A stretch of DNA of 64,000 nucleotides from the NCBI RefSeq assembly GCF_011682065.1, contig NZ_VUYU01000006.1, forward strand, positions 186,001 through 250,000. The letters run 5' to 3'. Below the pieces are notes generated by a model. It searched no databases, was not told where the DNA came from, and saw only the letters and a program-made list of their open reading frames with translations. This stretch comes from Massilia rubra. Lineage in GTDB: Bacteria > Pseudomonadota > Gammaproteobacteria > Burkholderiales > Burkholderiaceae_D. The translations under genes and the position numbers were made by a program. Within the stretch, counting starts at the first letter, position 1; the number at the start of each line of letters is the position of its first letter. This document shows positions 1 through 10,727 of this stretch, piece by piece.

Positions 1-1190
1 ATCGGGTCTACGCTGGCGAGCAAGCCCTTGGAATTGAGGTTCTTCAGGTCGTTGAGGGTGAACGGGTTGGTCGCCACGGTGCCGTCGTACAGCAGGGTGG
101 AGGCGCCGAGCGGCGTCAGGCTCACATTGCCCGGCCACTTCACGCCCAGCGATTCGAGGTCGCTGCGCTGCACTTCCAGGATCTCCACTTCCAGCATGAC
201 TTCCGGTTCGGCCACGTCGTGCAGCGCCACCAGCTTGGCCGCCATGAGGATGGTCTCGGGTGTATCGCGCAGCACCAGCATGTTGAGTTTTTCGTCGACG
301 ACGAGGTCGCGCGTCTTGAGCAGGGTGCGCAGGCTGTTGGCCACGGTTTTAGCTTCGGCGTTGGCAATGCGGAAGCTGCGGATCGTCAGCTTCTGGTAGT
401 CGCGCTGCTTGGCCGCGTCGTTCGGGTACAGCAGCACGGTGCGCTCGTCGACGATGCGCTGCTCCATCTGCACGCTCATTAACAGATTGCGCAGCGCCTG
501 TTCGATGGTCGTGTCCTGCAGGTTGAGCGTGACGCGCAGGTCGGCCGGTACGTCTTTATCGAGCGTGAAGCTGATGCCCGAGGTGCGCGACATCGATTCG
601 AGCACCGCGCGCAGCGGCGCGTCCTGGAAGCGCAGGCTCAGTCGCTTCTGGAATGCCTGCCCCAGCGCCGTGCCGCCGGGCGCCACGGCGGCGTGATCCT
701 GCAAGGCTTGCAGCATCTTGGCCGCGCGCGCGTTCTTCGGATAGTTGGCCACCAGCGCGCGCAAGGCGTCGCGTGCCTCCGCGCGCTTGCCGGCGGCGAG
801 CTGCTGCTCGATGCCCGCCAGCGCCAGCGCTTGCGACTGCGCCGCAGCCAGGTTGCGCATGCCGATCATGGCCTGGTCCACGGCCCCCAGCGCGGCGGCG
901 CGCCGATAAGCCTCCTGCGCCGCGCCCCAGGCGCCGCGTGCCACGTCCTGCGCGGCCTGCGCCAGCACCCGGTTGGTCAGCTCGATGCGCGTGTTGGCCA
1001 GCAGGACGCGCGCTTCGATGTGGCCCGGCGTGGCGGCCAGCATGTGCTCGAGGCGCGCCATGCCCTCTTCCAGCTTGCCGGCGTCGAGCAAGGCGCGGAT
1101 GTCGGGCGCGGTAGGCTGCGGTCCGGTCGCGCATGCGGCCAGCATGGCCAGGCTGCATGCCAACGCCAGGTTGCCTGCTATTTTTCTCAT
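1..1190 (-). CDS. Secretin (GspD/MshL-type outer-membrane channel), 3' end missing
   Basis: This gene encodes the N-terminal 396 residues of an outer-membrane secretin, the channel of a type II secretion or type IV pilus-like machine. It starts with a lipoprotein signal whose lipobox reads LAAC followed by an acidic/polar mature end, then a TPR-like helical region (about residues 30-170). A short secretin/TonB (STN) domain follows at about 175-240 and at least one secretin N-domain at about 250-330. The pore-forming C-terminal domain lies beyond the window edge. The start overlaps the stop of the PilP-like gene by 4 bp (ATGA), so it is the last visible gene of the operon. GspD, PilQ and MshL all share this architecture; the lipobox and TPR region fit an MshL-like protein best. 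Confidence 0.85.
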   Translation of the reverse strand, partial: MRKIAGNLALACSLAMLAACATGPQPTAPDIRALLDAGKLEEGMARLEHMLAATPGHIEARVLLANTRIELTNRVLAQAAQDVARGAWGAAQEAYRRAAALGAVDQAMIGMRNLAAAQSQALALAGIEQQLAAGKRAEARDALRALVANYPKNARAAKMLQALQDHAAVAPGGTALGQAFQKRLSLRFQDAPLRAVLESMSRTSGISFTLDKDVPADLRVTLNLQDTTIEQALRNLLMSVQMEQRIVDERTVLLYPNDAAKQRDYQKLTIRSFRIANAEAKTVANSLRTLLKTRDLVVDEKLNMLVLRDTPETILMAAKLVALHDVAEPEVMLEVEILEVQRSDLESLGVKWPGNVSLTPLGASTLLYDGTVATNPFTLNDLKNLNSKGLLASVDP

Positions 1191-1666
1191 TCTTCTGTCC
1201 CGAAACTGATCCGGTGTTGCTTGCCGGTTTGTTGATCCTGAATGTTCACCGATTCCTGGCGCAGGGCCAGCACGCGATAACGCTTTTCGAACACGCTGCC
1301 GGTGCGCGCCAGCAGCACGGCGTCGTTGCGCAGCAAATACGCTTCGCGCACGCCGTCTTCCACCTTGAACCCGAGCAGGACGAACGGCGCTTGCGGCTTG
1401 TCGCTGGCGTCCGGGGCATCCGTTGGCGGCGGCGCGCCCTGCTCCGCCGCCGCCGACGGGCCACCGGCAAACAGGTCGGGCACCGGGCTGGCCGGATCGA
1501 CCGCAGGCGGCGGCGCGCGCAGCGGCGCAGCGGCGACTTGCGTCGATTGCGGCCGGCGCGGGCGTTCGGCCACGCCCACCACCTCCGGTTCGGACGGACT
1601 GTCGAACAGCATGAGCAGGCCGACGCCCAGCATCACCGCCAGCATGATCTTGAGACGGGTCGACAT
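1187..1666 (-). CDS. PilP/GspC-like periplasmic protein
   Basis: A 159-residue bitopic protein. Residues about 5-21 form one membrane segment, followed by a Pro/Ala-rich linker to about residue 90. The C-terminal part resembles the small beta domain (HR domain) of GspC/PilP, with a GFKVEDG start and a YRVLALRQESV strand pair. Proteins of this kind link the inner-membrane platform to the secretin. It sits between the PilO-like gene and the secretin and overlaps both by a few bases, as in pil and msh operons. Assignment rests on size, topology, position and fold pattern rather than on strong sequence identity. Confidence 0.65.
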   Translation of the reverse strand: MSTRLKIMLAVMLGVGLLMLFDSPSEPEVVGVAERPRRPQSTQVAAAPLRAPPPAVDPASPVPDLFAGGPSAAAEQGAPPPTDAPDASDKPQAPFVLLGFKVEDGVREAYLLRNDAVLLARTGSVFEKRYRVLALRQESVNIQDQQTGKQHRISFGTEE

Positions 1667-2190
1667 CAGGGCGCCTTTTCCGCTGGCGAGTCAAGCGTGA
1701 ACCAGACCGAAAACAGCAGCCGCGCTTCGACGCCGGCGCCGACCGGCGCGCGGTGGATGCCAACTTCGTCAAGCGACAGACCGGGAATGGCCTGGGCCGC
1801 GCGCAGGAAGCGGCGCACCTGCGGATAGGTGCCGGTGGCCGGCATCTGCACTTGCCAGCGGCCGACGTGACCCGTTTCCTGGCGCCGGTAATCGGCCTGC
1901 GCGATCGTCAGTCCGTGTTCCGCCGCGAGCGCGAACAGGCGCTGCAGGGCCGCATCGGCGCGCGCCGCCGGCGGCAGAGCGCTGTGCGGCGCGGCGGCCG
2001 GCACGCTGGCGGTTGCCTGTTCGTTCACCCGCATGGCCAGTGTGTCGCGCAAGGCCGCTTCCTGCGATGGCAGCCACCAGAGCCAGGCCAGCAATGCGCA
2101 CAGCAGCAAGGCCGCGCCGGGCAGCATCCACAAACCGTGGCGCACCGCCAGCACCTCAAGGCGCCAGCGCAGCGCGTTCCATTGCATCAT
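1666..2190 (-). CDS. PilO/GspM-like inner-membrane assembly protein
   Basis: A 174-residue protein with a short cytoplasmic N-terminus, one membrane helix at about residues 19-38, and a periplasmic region that begins with a helical stretch and ends in a ferredoxin-like domain (about 95-170). This is the topology of PilO, GspM and MshJ, which form the inner-membrane platform together with a PilN/GspL-like partner. It overlaps the PilN-like gene upstream by 4 bp and the PilP-like gene downstream by 1 bp, consistent with translational coupling. The family is poorly conserved in sequence, so gene order and topology carry much of the call. Confidence 0.65.
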   Translation of the reverse strand: MMQWNALRWRLEVLAVRHGLWMLPGAALLLCALLAWLWWLPSQEAALRDTLAMRVNEQATASVPAAAPHSALPPAARADAALQRLFALAAEHGLTIAQADYRRQETGHVGRWQVQMPATGTYPQVRRFLRAAQAIPGLSLDEVGIHRAPVGAGVEARLLFSVWFTLDSPAEKAP

Positions 2191-2756
2191 GGGGCGCTCC
2201 GGATCAGGGTATCGGGCAGCCGGTACGGGGCCGAGAGCTGCGCTTCGTAATGGAAGTTGATGCCGCCTTCGGCCGCCGCTTCGTGGCGCATCAGGCTCAG
2301 ACGCGCAAAGACCGGGCTGCTTTTCAGGGACCGCAGGTACTCCTGCAATCCCGCCACATCGTCCATGTTGGCCTGGACCTTGACCACGCCGCGCGCCAGA
2401 TCGGGTTCGAACGATTGCAGGCGCGCCTGCGGCACGCGCTCAAACGCGCCGAAGATCTCTTCCCAGGGCTGCGCGCGTTGCAGCATGGCCTGGCGCAGCA
2501 ATTGCGCTTCTTCGGCCAGCGGCTGCGAGCGGCTACGCTCGGCGCGCTCGCGCTGCTCGCCCGCGGCCAGGCGCGCGGCCTGCGCCGCCCTCGCCTCTTG
2601 CAGCTCGTGCTGCACGCGTACGCCGCGTCCGAATGCCAGGCTGCCCAGCACCATGGCGAGCAAGGCGAACGCCACGCCCAGCTGGGTGCCGCGCATGCGC
2701 CAGTCCCAGCGCCACGCGCTGCGCTGGTCGGCGAAGTCGATCATCATCGGCTTCAT
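2187..2756 (-). CDS. PilN/GspL-C-like inner-membrane assembly protein
   Basis: A 189-residue protein with a cytoplasmic N-terminal tail of about 20 residues that begins MKPMMIDF, one membrane helix at about residues 24-45, a charged helical stretch rich in Arg, Glu and Ala (about 50-95), and a C-terminal alpha/beta domain. In PilN the N-terminal tail binds PilM; here the preceding gene is PilM/GspL-like, which fits. It overlaps its upstream and downstream neighbours by 4 bp each. It probably works with the PilO-like protein as the inner-membrane platform. Confidence 0.65.
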   Translation of the reverse strand: MKPMMIDFADQRSAWRWDWRMRGTQLGVAFALLAMVLGSLAFGRGVRVQHELQEARAAQAARLAAGEQRERAERSRSQPLAEEAQLLRQAMLQRAQPWEEIFGAFERVPQARLQSFEPDLARGVVKVQANMDDVAGLQEYLRSLKSSPVFARLSLMRHEAAAEGGINFHYEAQLSAPYRLPDTLIRSAP

Positions 2757-3389
2757 GCGGCTGCCTCCAGATGCGTCCAGCCGGCCGGCGCGGCGGGGCC
2801 GGACCAGAAGCGCGCGGCCGGCAAGGCGACACCAAGACGCGCCATTTCCAGCGCCAGCAAGCCGTCGACGTCGGTACCAGGCTGCTGGCGAACCAGTTGC
2901 AGGCGCGCCTCGTGCCAGACCAGCAGGTTAACCACGCCGTCGGCCGCCGCGCACCAGACGCCGTCAAGCGGCAGCGCCGCGCAGTGGCGGTTCCAATCCT
3001 GCAGCAGAGCCGGCAACAGGCGCGCCAGCGAAAACCCGGCCAGCGCCTGGCGCAGGCTGCGCGGAATCGCACACGCCAGCATCGGCGCGCCGGCCTGCCA
3101 GTCCGCTTGCAGCAGCCAGTCGGCCGGCGCCTGGCCGTACAGGGTTTCGAAGCGGGCGTCGAGCAGCAGGCGGCAGTCGCGCAGGCCGCCAATGCCGGCC
3201 GGCGCTTCGAGCAAGAAGGTGCGGCTCCAGCAATCGGCCACGCGCACCGACAGGCGCGCGCGCGCCGGCAGCAGCTGCGCCAGTTCGACGCCCAGCGCGG
3301 CCCAGTCGCCGCCCGCCGCCTTGAGCGTGGTGCGCTGCGCGCCGCGCCGCAGCGCGATGGTGTGGGCGCCGATATCGACGCCGATGTTT

Positions 3390-3409
<20 letters not shown>
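2753..3409 (-). CDS. PilM/GspL-like cytoplasmic assembly protein
   Basis: A 218-residue protein. I place the start at a GTG (3409), because the codons beginning VSLWQ are preceded at 6 nt by a perfect AGGAGG sequence; the longer upstream reading lies inside gspE and has no such signal. The N-terminal segment NIGVDIGAHTIAL resembles the first phosphate-binding loop of the actin-like fold used by PilM and the GspL cytoplasmic domain. It has no membrane segment. It overlaps the end of gspE by 20 bp. The protein is shorter than PilM (about 350 residues), so MshI- or GspL-like is the closer comparison. Confidence 0.6.
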
Positions 3410-5071
<1,662 letters not shown>

Positions 5072-5075
<4 letters not shown>

Positions 5076-6253
5076 TGCAGGGTCCCGGCAAGGTCGAAGA
5101 TCGGCATGTACAGCAGCACCACGATGGCGCCGATGACGACGCCGATGGCCGCCATCAGCACCGGTTCGAAGGTCTTGCTGAATTTTTCGATCCACAAGGT
5201 CGTTTCGGCATCGTAGAACAGCGCGGCGCGGGTGAGCATCAGCCCCAGTTGGCCGGAGCGCTCGCCCACGCGCAGCATGCGCAGCGCGATCGGCGTGGTC
5301 AATCCGTTCTGTTCGAGCGACTCGGAGAAGCTGCCGCCTTGCGCGATGGCGTGGCGCGCCGCCGCCAATGCGCCGCGCCGCGCCGGCGAGATGGCGCCGC
5401 TGACCATGTCGAGCGCCGACACCACGGCGATGCCGCCTTCGAGCAGCATGCCGAGGGTAAGGTACAAGCGCGCCAGTTCCAGGATGTGCATGCGTTCGCG
5501 CACGCCCGGCAGGCGCGTAAACAGCTGCATCAACTGGCCGGAGCGGTGCATGCGGCGCAGCCAGAAGAACAGCGCCGCGCCGATGCCCGCCATGGCCAGC
5601 AGGATCGCCATGCCATGGCCGGCGACGGCGCCGCCCCATTTGATCAGCCACTGCGACAGCATCGGCAGTTCGCGTCCGCTGCCCTGGTAGACGGCGGAAA
5701 ATTTGGGCACCACGTACCCGAGCAGGAACATGCTGACCGCGCTGCCGACCGTGAGCAGGATGACCGGATAGATCGAGGCGCTGACCAGGCGATTGCGCAC
5801 GCCATCGACGCGCACCTGGTATTCGATGTAGCGCGTGAGCGCCTGCGGCAGGTCGCTGGTGCGCTCGGCCGCCTTGACGATGCCGCCGAACAGGGGCGGG
5901 AACGACTCCGGTTCGGCCGCAATCGCCACCGAAAAGCGCAAGCCGTCGCGCATGCGCGCCAGCAGGCGGGCCAGCAGCGCGCCGGTATCGGTGTGGGATT
6001 CCTTTTCGCTGAGCGCTTCCAGGCTTTCAACCAGGCCGAGGCCCGCTTCGAGCAGGGCAAGCAGCTCCTGGGTGAACAGCACCAGGGAAAAGGTCTTGCC
6101 GCGCCGTTGGGCGCTCACCGCAAGCGGCCGCACGTCGAGCACCGTCAGGCGGCGGTCGACAGCGGCGCGCGATGCGGCGACGGCATCGCTGGCGTCCAGT
6201 TCCAGCATCTGGACCCGGTTGTCGGGTCCCACGGCACGAATCGCGAAGCGCAC
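5072..6253 (-). CDS. gspF: GspF/PilC-type inner-membrane platform protein
   Basis: A 393-residue protein with two GspF domains (about residues 60-180 and 265-385). It has hydrophobic helices near 160-185, 210-235 and 365-385, the normal GspF/PilC/MshG pattern. It is the first gene of the leftward cluster F-E-L(M)-N-O-P(C)-D. Every junction in the set overlaps or abuts, so one transcript is likely. The promoter should lie in the 316-bp gap on its right. No pseudopilin gene is visible, so the substrate system must be encoded outside the window or elsewhere. Confidence 0.9.
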
Positions 6254-6569
6254 GGGCGGATCAGCGCGCGACGCCGGCGACTGGGCCGCGCAACTGCCGG
6301 CGTGGAAATGGATTCATGCTGCCCCTGCTTTCAAAAACATCCTGGTCGAACGCGTTATGGTTTGCCACTAAACAAAGGTGCACGCCCACTTCAACATCAT
6401 CGGTCCGACCACTTAAGTTGCGGCCTGACCAATTCACATTCTACTACTGTTGATGTCATTTGGATATGTGACTTTAAAGACACGGCTTCTGCAATTTTTC
6501 ATTGCAAAAACGTCCATCCTGGTGCCCGCGATGGCGGATAAGCGGGCCTGCGCTGAGTTAAGATGCTTT
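6254..6569. other. Intergenic region between divergent gspF and the CPCC gene
   Basis: This 316-bp stretch separates two divergent genes and must hold both promoters. It is clearly richer in A+T than its surroundings from about 6340 onward. A small inverted repeat (TGCAAT at 6490-6495 and ATTGCA at 6501-6506) lies here. I found no convincing hexamer pair and no gene. Confidence 0.5.
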
Positions 6570-7121
6570 ATGAACAGAGATGCAGCAATCGGCCTGCTGG
6601 CCCGACGTGACCTTACGCGACTTTCGACCGAGCAGCGGGCGAGCCTGTTGCTCGATTGGTGGTTCAGCGATCCCGATGCTCCGGGATACGCCGGGCTGCC
6701 CGATCCGTTGAAGTCGATGCTGGCCCATTCTGTTGAGCCGGACGACCCAACGCGCACGCTGTATGACCCGCTCCTGCAACTTGCGCTTGAATACAACTAC
6801 ATGGGCGTAGTCAACACGTATCTGTCGATGCAGCTCGCCCTGCCTGACCGGGACGTCACGGTCGAGGGCGATGTCGATGAGATGGTGGTATGTCCGTGTT
6901 GCCGCTACCTGAGCTTGCAAACGAGTGCGAATGACGAGATTTGCCGCGTGTGCTTTTGGGAAGATGACGGCACGACAGAGTTAAGCAGCCGCAGCGGGCC
7001 AAATCACCAGACGCTACGTCAGGCGCAAGAGAATTTCCAGCGCATCGGCGCCGTTACCGAGGCGAGCCGGCGATACGTTCTTCCCGACGGTAAACAGCGA
7101 TATGGATTGGCCATCCCATAA
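6570..7121 (+). CDS. CPCC-family cysteine-rich protein
   Basis: A 183-residue cytoplasmic protein. Near residue 108 it has the sequence CPCCRYLSL and about 20 residues later CRVCFWEDDG, the signature of the Cys-rich CPCC domain, a predicted zinc-binding domain often found with immunity or defence genes. The N-terminal 100 residues are helical and unrecognised. I chose the ATG at 6570 (MNRDAAIG) over an in-frame ATG 120 bp upstream, because the upstream part is A+T-rich and reads like non-coding sequence. Its function is unknown. The gene converges on the lipoprotein gene with an 18-bp gap. Confidence 0.7.
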   Translation: MNRDAAIGLLARRDLTRLSTEQRASLLLDWWFSDPDAPGYAGLPDPLKSMLAHSVEPDDPTRTLYDPLLQLALEYNYMGVVNTYLSMQLALPDRDVTVEGDVDEMVVCPCCRYLSLQTSANDEICRVCFWEDDGTTELSSRSGPNHQTLRQAQENFQRIGAVTEASRRYVLPDGKQRYGLAIP

Positions 7122-7139
7122 GCAGGTCGATAGCGCGTT

Positions 7140-8006
7140 TCATGGCGCTTTTACCAGCGCAGACGATCCCAACACCGTGCCGATCAGGGTGATGAACTTG
7201 TTGTACTTGTCGTTCTCCTGCGCAGGCGAGGTGCCCAGGCGGCGCGCGGAAAGGCTCACGAACTCCATCGTCAGCTTGTGGCGTTCGCTTTGCAGTTGTT
7301 TCTGCTCGTCCGGCGTGCCGGCTTGCTGGTAGCGCTGGTACAGCTGGCGCAGTTTGAGCGACGCACTCTGCAGTTGCGGGTCCGCGAAATCGGGCAGCGG
7401 AGCCGGCGCGGCCGGCATGCGCGGTACGGAAACGATGTGCTGGCGATGCTTCTCGAAGAAACCGGCTTGCTCCGATTCGCTCTCGAAGTAACGCACAAAG
7501 TCGGCTGCGGTAAACAGCTTGCTGTAGATGTTGCCACCACCACCCGGGTCATATCCTTGCAGCGAGGTGGGGAAAGGTTCGCGCACACCGAAGCGCCAAT
7601 CGTTCTCGATAAACAATCCGTTCACGAGCTTGAAGGGACCGCTGAAAGGCACGCCATCGAGCTTGAACGGGCCGCCGCCCCCCGGCCTGAAGTTCTTCAG
7701 CTTCTCTTCGCCGGTAACGTAAGCGACGCTGACAATCACGTAGTCGCTCAGCATTGGGTTGATCAGGCCGCCCTTGCGCTCAGCATAGACAATGAACTTG
7801 ATCTTTCCCGCCACTGGCGCGTCCATGCTGTGCTCGCCAGCTTTCAATGTAATCTCCTTCGATTGATTTGCCGGGATTTCATAGTCCGTTTGATCGATCT
7901 GCAGTTTGATTGCCGCATCGGTCGGGTTATCTATCGAGAAATTGACATTGTTGCTGCAACCCGCGAGAAGCAGCAGTGCGGCGATGGAAAACAGCATGTT
8001 ATTCAT
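7140..8006 (-). CDS. Uncharacterised lipoprotein
   Basis: A 288-residue predicted lipoprotein. The signal peptide is MNNMLFSIAALLLLAGC, with the acylated Cys at about residue 17. The ATG at 8006 is chosen because it gives this signal peptide and has AAGGA upstream. The mature protein begins with an Asn-rich beta-like domain (NNVNFSIDNPTD), contains two Gly-runs (GGGG near residues 120 and 160), and ends in a helical Gln/Arg-rich part and a hydrophobic C-terminus. I do not recognise the family. It stands alone between a convergent gene on the left and a divergent gene on the right. Confidence 0.6.
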   Translation of the reverse strand: MNNMLFSIAALLLLAGCSNNVNFSIDNPTDAAIKLQIDQTDYEIPANQSKEITLKAGEHSMDAPVAGKIKFIVYAERKGGLINPMLSDYVIVSVAYVTGEEKLKNFRPGGGGPFKLDGVPFSGPFKLVNGLFIENDWRFGVREPFPTSLQGYDPGGGGNIYSKLFTAADFVRYFESESEQAGFFEKHRQHIVSVPRMPAAPAPLPDFADPQLQSASLKLRQLYQRYQQAGTPDEQKQLQSERHKLTMEFVSLSARRLGTSPAQENDKYNKFITLIGTVLGSSALVKAP

Positions 8007-8231
8007 AAACTTATCCTTGGGGTGCTTCGATCGGACAACAACGGTGGCGTATCTTAAAGTCATTTCATTTTACACAACTCGCCAGGGTGGTTGCGGCAGT
8101 ATCGCGCTTGCCTGCCGTGAAAACCCGCGACGATGTTCGCACGAGGCGGCGACCTTGAATGGCCTGTTTCGTGCCCCACGTACGCCTGAGCCAGCGCAAC
8201 GGGCGGGTACTGTCGCTCGCTACAATGCGCC

Positions 8232-9272
8232 ATGACCGCCCACCACGACCTCGGCTACCGTTCGCTGTTCGCCCACCCGGAACTGGTGCGCGATCTGATC
8301 GCTGACTTTACGCCCTTCAAGCTGTTCGAAAACGTCGCGCTGTCGTCCTTCAAGCGGGTCAATGCTACGTATGTGAGCGAGCAAGCATCGGCGCGCGAGG
8401 GCGACATGGTGTGGCGCGTGCAGGTCGGCGACCATTGCCTGTACGTGTACCTGCTTCTGGAATTCCAGTCCAGCGTTGACCCCTGGATGGCCCTGCGCAT
8501 GCAGACCTATATCGGCTTGCTGCACCAGGACCTGGTCAAGCGCCACGAATTGCAACGCGGGGGCCTGCTACCGCCGGTGTTGCCGCTGGTCTTTTACAAC
8601 GGCAAGCGGCGCTGGAGCGCCAGCATGGAGTTGTCCAAGCTCCTGATGGAAGCGCCTGCCGGACTGGCGCCGTTCCAGCCATCCCAGCGTTACCTGCTGA
8701 TCGACCAGAAGCGCCTGGACCAGGCAGCGCTTAAAGCGAATGCGAATGTGTTGTCACTACTGTTCCTGTTCGAACTTTCCTCGGCTCCCGATGTCTTAAA
8801 AGAGGTAGCGCCAGCGCTGATCACCTGGCTACGCGCAACGCCGCAACTCGCCCTGCGCCGATCGGTCGCAGCATGGGCGAACCGCGTGGCGGAGCGCCGG
8901 TCCGGACGACCGGGGCCGTTTTCATTGGAAAATATGGAGGAGTTTGCTGACATGGGACGCAAATTTGCAACCTGGGCAGAAGAATTCGAGTATATCGGTT
9001 TCAAGAAGGGACGCGCCGAAGGTAAGGCTGAAGGTAAGGCCGAAGGCAAGGCCGAAGGGAAACTTATCGCACTGCGCGCAATGCTGCAAAGCCTGTTACG
9101 CCGCCGCTTCGGCGACCTGCCTGCACCGGCTGTCCAGCGTATCGGCGAGGCCACGCAGCCTGAGCTGGAACAGTGGTTCGAACGCGCCCTCGCCGCGTGG
9201 AGCCTGGAGGGGGTGTTTGGCGATGATGACATGCCCGTGGGGGACATGCCCGGCCGGGACGAGCCAGACTAA
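8232..9272 (+). CDS. Rpn-family recombination-promoting nuclease / PD-(D/E)XK putative transposase
   Basis: A 346-residue protein of the Rpn (Transposase_31, YhgA-like) family: DNA endonucleases with a PD-(D/E)XK fold. The N-terminus has the family opening LGYRSLFAHPELVRDLI. The core acidic residues probably lie in EGDMVWRV and in the strand YVYLLLEFQSS (E and Q, about residues 77-82). A short repeat of AEGK units (residues 262-277) joins the nuclease part to a C-terminal DUF4351-like helical segment (LRRRFGDLPAPAVQRIGEA). Family members in E. coli promote RecA-independent recombination. There are no terminal inverted repeats, so this is a nuclease gene and not an intact insertion sequence. 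Confidence 0.85.
   Translation: MTAHHDLGYRSLFAHPELVRDLIADFTPFKLFENVALSSFKRVNATYVSEQASAREGDMVWRVQVGDHCLYVYLLLEFQSSVDPWMALRMQTYIGLLHQDLVKRHELQRGGLLPPVLPLVFYNGKRRWSASMELSKLLMEAPAGLAPFQPSQRYLLIDQKRLDQAALKANANVLSLLFLFELSSAPDVLKEVAPALITWLRATPQLALRRSVAAWANRVAERRSGRPGPFSLENMEEFADMGRKFATWAEEFEYIGFKKGRAEGKAEGKAEGKAEGKLIALRAMLQSLLRRRFGDLPAPAVQRIGEATQPELEQWFERALAAWSLEGVFGDDDMPVGDMPGRDEPD
9015..9062 (+). repeat. Four 12-bp tandem repeats within the Rpn gene
   Basis: Four consecutive 12-bp units of the form GCCGAAGGTAAG (with third-position changes) encode AEGK four times. The units remain in frame, so copy-number change would lengthen or shorten a charged linker by four residues without breaking the gene. 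This is a typical slippage site. Confidence 0.9.
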
Positions 9273-9345
9273 AGCCGCAGCTGAATCATGTCATGCTCGT
9301 TGCGGCAATCTGGACCGGAAGAAAGTTAAAGGAAACAGTCCTTCC

Positions 9346-10716
9346 CTACACATGCAGTAACAAGTGCTCGCGCTCCCAGGGGCTGATAACGGTCATGAAT
9401 TCCAGGTGTTCCTGGTCCTTGATAGCGGCATACACGTCGACAAACCGCTCGCCCAGCACGTCGCGCAGCTTGTCTTCCGCGCGCAGCAGGTTCAACGCTT
9501 GCGGCAAGCCCTGCGGCAGCTCAAAGTCGAGCGCGTGGGCGCTGCCAACTGTCATCGCGCTCGGCTCGATCTCTTCCGTCATGCCGAGATAGCCGCACGC
9601 CAGCGTGACGGCGAATGCCAGGTAGGGATTGGCGTCGGCCCCAATGACGCGGTTTTCCACCTTGCGCTCCTGCGCTGTCGACTCCGGCACCCGAAAGCCG
9701 ACCGTGCGGTTATCCAGCCCCCACTGCACATTGATGGGCGCGGTGGTGTGGCGCACGATGCGCCGGTACGAATTGACATACGGCGCGGCCAGCGCCATCG
9801 CCGCCGGCATGTAGCGCTGCAAGCCACCGATGTAATGGTAAAACGCGGGCGATGGCGCTCCTTCCGGTGTACTGAACAGGTTCAGGCCGGTGCCGCTGTC
9901 GGTCACGCCCTGGTGCACGTGCATCGCCGAGCCCGGCTCGTTGGCGAGCGGCTTGGCCATGAAGGTGGCGTACATATTGTGCTTGAGCGCCGCTTCACGC
10001 AAGGTGCGCTTGAAGAAGAACACATTGTCGGCCATGGTGAGCGGCTCGCACGAGAGCAGGTCGATGCCGAACTGGCCGGCGCCGATTTCGTGGATCAGGG
10101 TGTCGACGTCGAGCTGCATGAGCTCGCAGAAGTCGTAGATATCCTCGAACAGGGGGTCGAATTCGTTGACAGCGTCGATGCTGTAGATCTGGCGGCTGGT
10201 TTCGGCGCGTCCGCTACGGCCGATGGGCGAGCGCAGCGGCAGGTCGGGGTCGTTGTTGCGCGCGGTCAGGTAAAACTCCAGCTCGGGACCCACGCTCGGT
10301 TCCCAGCCCTTTTCCGCATACAGCTTGAGCACGCGCCGCAGCACGCTGCGCGGGGCGAAATCGACCAGGCTGCCATCGGAAAAATAGCAGTCGTGGATAA
10401 CCTGGGCAGTCGGGTCGAGCGCCCACGGCACCATGGTGATGGTGGACGGGTCGGGCCGCAGCACCATGTCGCGGTCGGTCTCGGAAATGGCGCGGAAGTA
10501 CGCAACGTCGTTAGCCGGATAATTGCCGGTGACGGTCATGCCGAGCACGGCTTCCGGCATGCGCATGCCGCGTTCGTTCGTGAATTTGGTGCGCGGCAGG
10601 ATCTTGCCGCGCGCGACGCCGGTCAGGTCCGGTACCAGGCATTCAATTTCGGTGACCTGGCGCTGGTTGAGCCACAGGTCCATATCGCTGAAAGTAAAGT
10701 TCTTGCGAACCGCCAT
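9346..10716 (-). CDS. puuA: Glutamine-synthetase-family ligase, gamma-glutamylputrescine synthetase-like
   Basis: A 456-residue member of the glutamine synthetase superfamily, closest in length and motifs to PuuA, which couples glutamate to putrescine in polyamine breakdown. Visible motifs include VGPELEFYL (metal-binding Glu), HEIGAGQFGIDL, the HVHQG motif of the active site and NRTVGFRVP. The ATG at 10716 follows GAGGAG at 7 nt. It lies only 11 bp downstream of fliD on the same strand, and the fliD stop lies just before its ribosome binding site. No other puu genes are nearby, so another amine substrate is possible. Confidence 0.75.
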   Translation of the reverse strand: MAVRKNFTFSDMDLWLNQRQVTEIECLVPDLTGVARGKILPRTKFTNERGMRMPEAVLGMTVTGNYPANDVAYFRAISETDRDMVLRPDPSTITMVPWALDPTAQVIHDCYFSDGSLVDFAPRSVLRRVLKLYAEKGWEPSVGPELEFYLTARNNDPDLPLRSPIGRSGRAETSRQIYSIDAVNEFDPLFEDIYDFCELMQLDVDTLIHEIGAGQFGIDLLSCEPLTMADNVFFFKRTLREAALKHNMYATFMAKPLANEPGSAMHVHQGVTDSGTGLNLFSTPEGAPSPAFYHYIGGLQRYMPAAMALAAPYVNSYRRIVRHTTAPINVQWGLDNRTVGFRVPESTAQERKVENRVIGADANPYLAFAVTLACGYLGMTEEIEPSAMTVGSAHALDFELPQGLPQALNLLRAEDKLRDVLGERFVDVYAAIKDQEHLEFMTVISPWEREHLLLHV

Positions 10717-10727
10717 TCCACATCTCC

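Noticed and set aside
5076-5651. A 192-codon N-terminal extension of GspE
   Set aside because: It lies wholly inside gspF in another frame and is Arg/His-rich; the ATG at 5075 gives the normal GspE length and the usual ATGA overlap.
8232-9272. An insertion sequence at the Rpn gene
   Set aside because: Although the family is often annotated as transposase, I saw no terminal inverted repeats or target-site duplication in the flanks.
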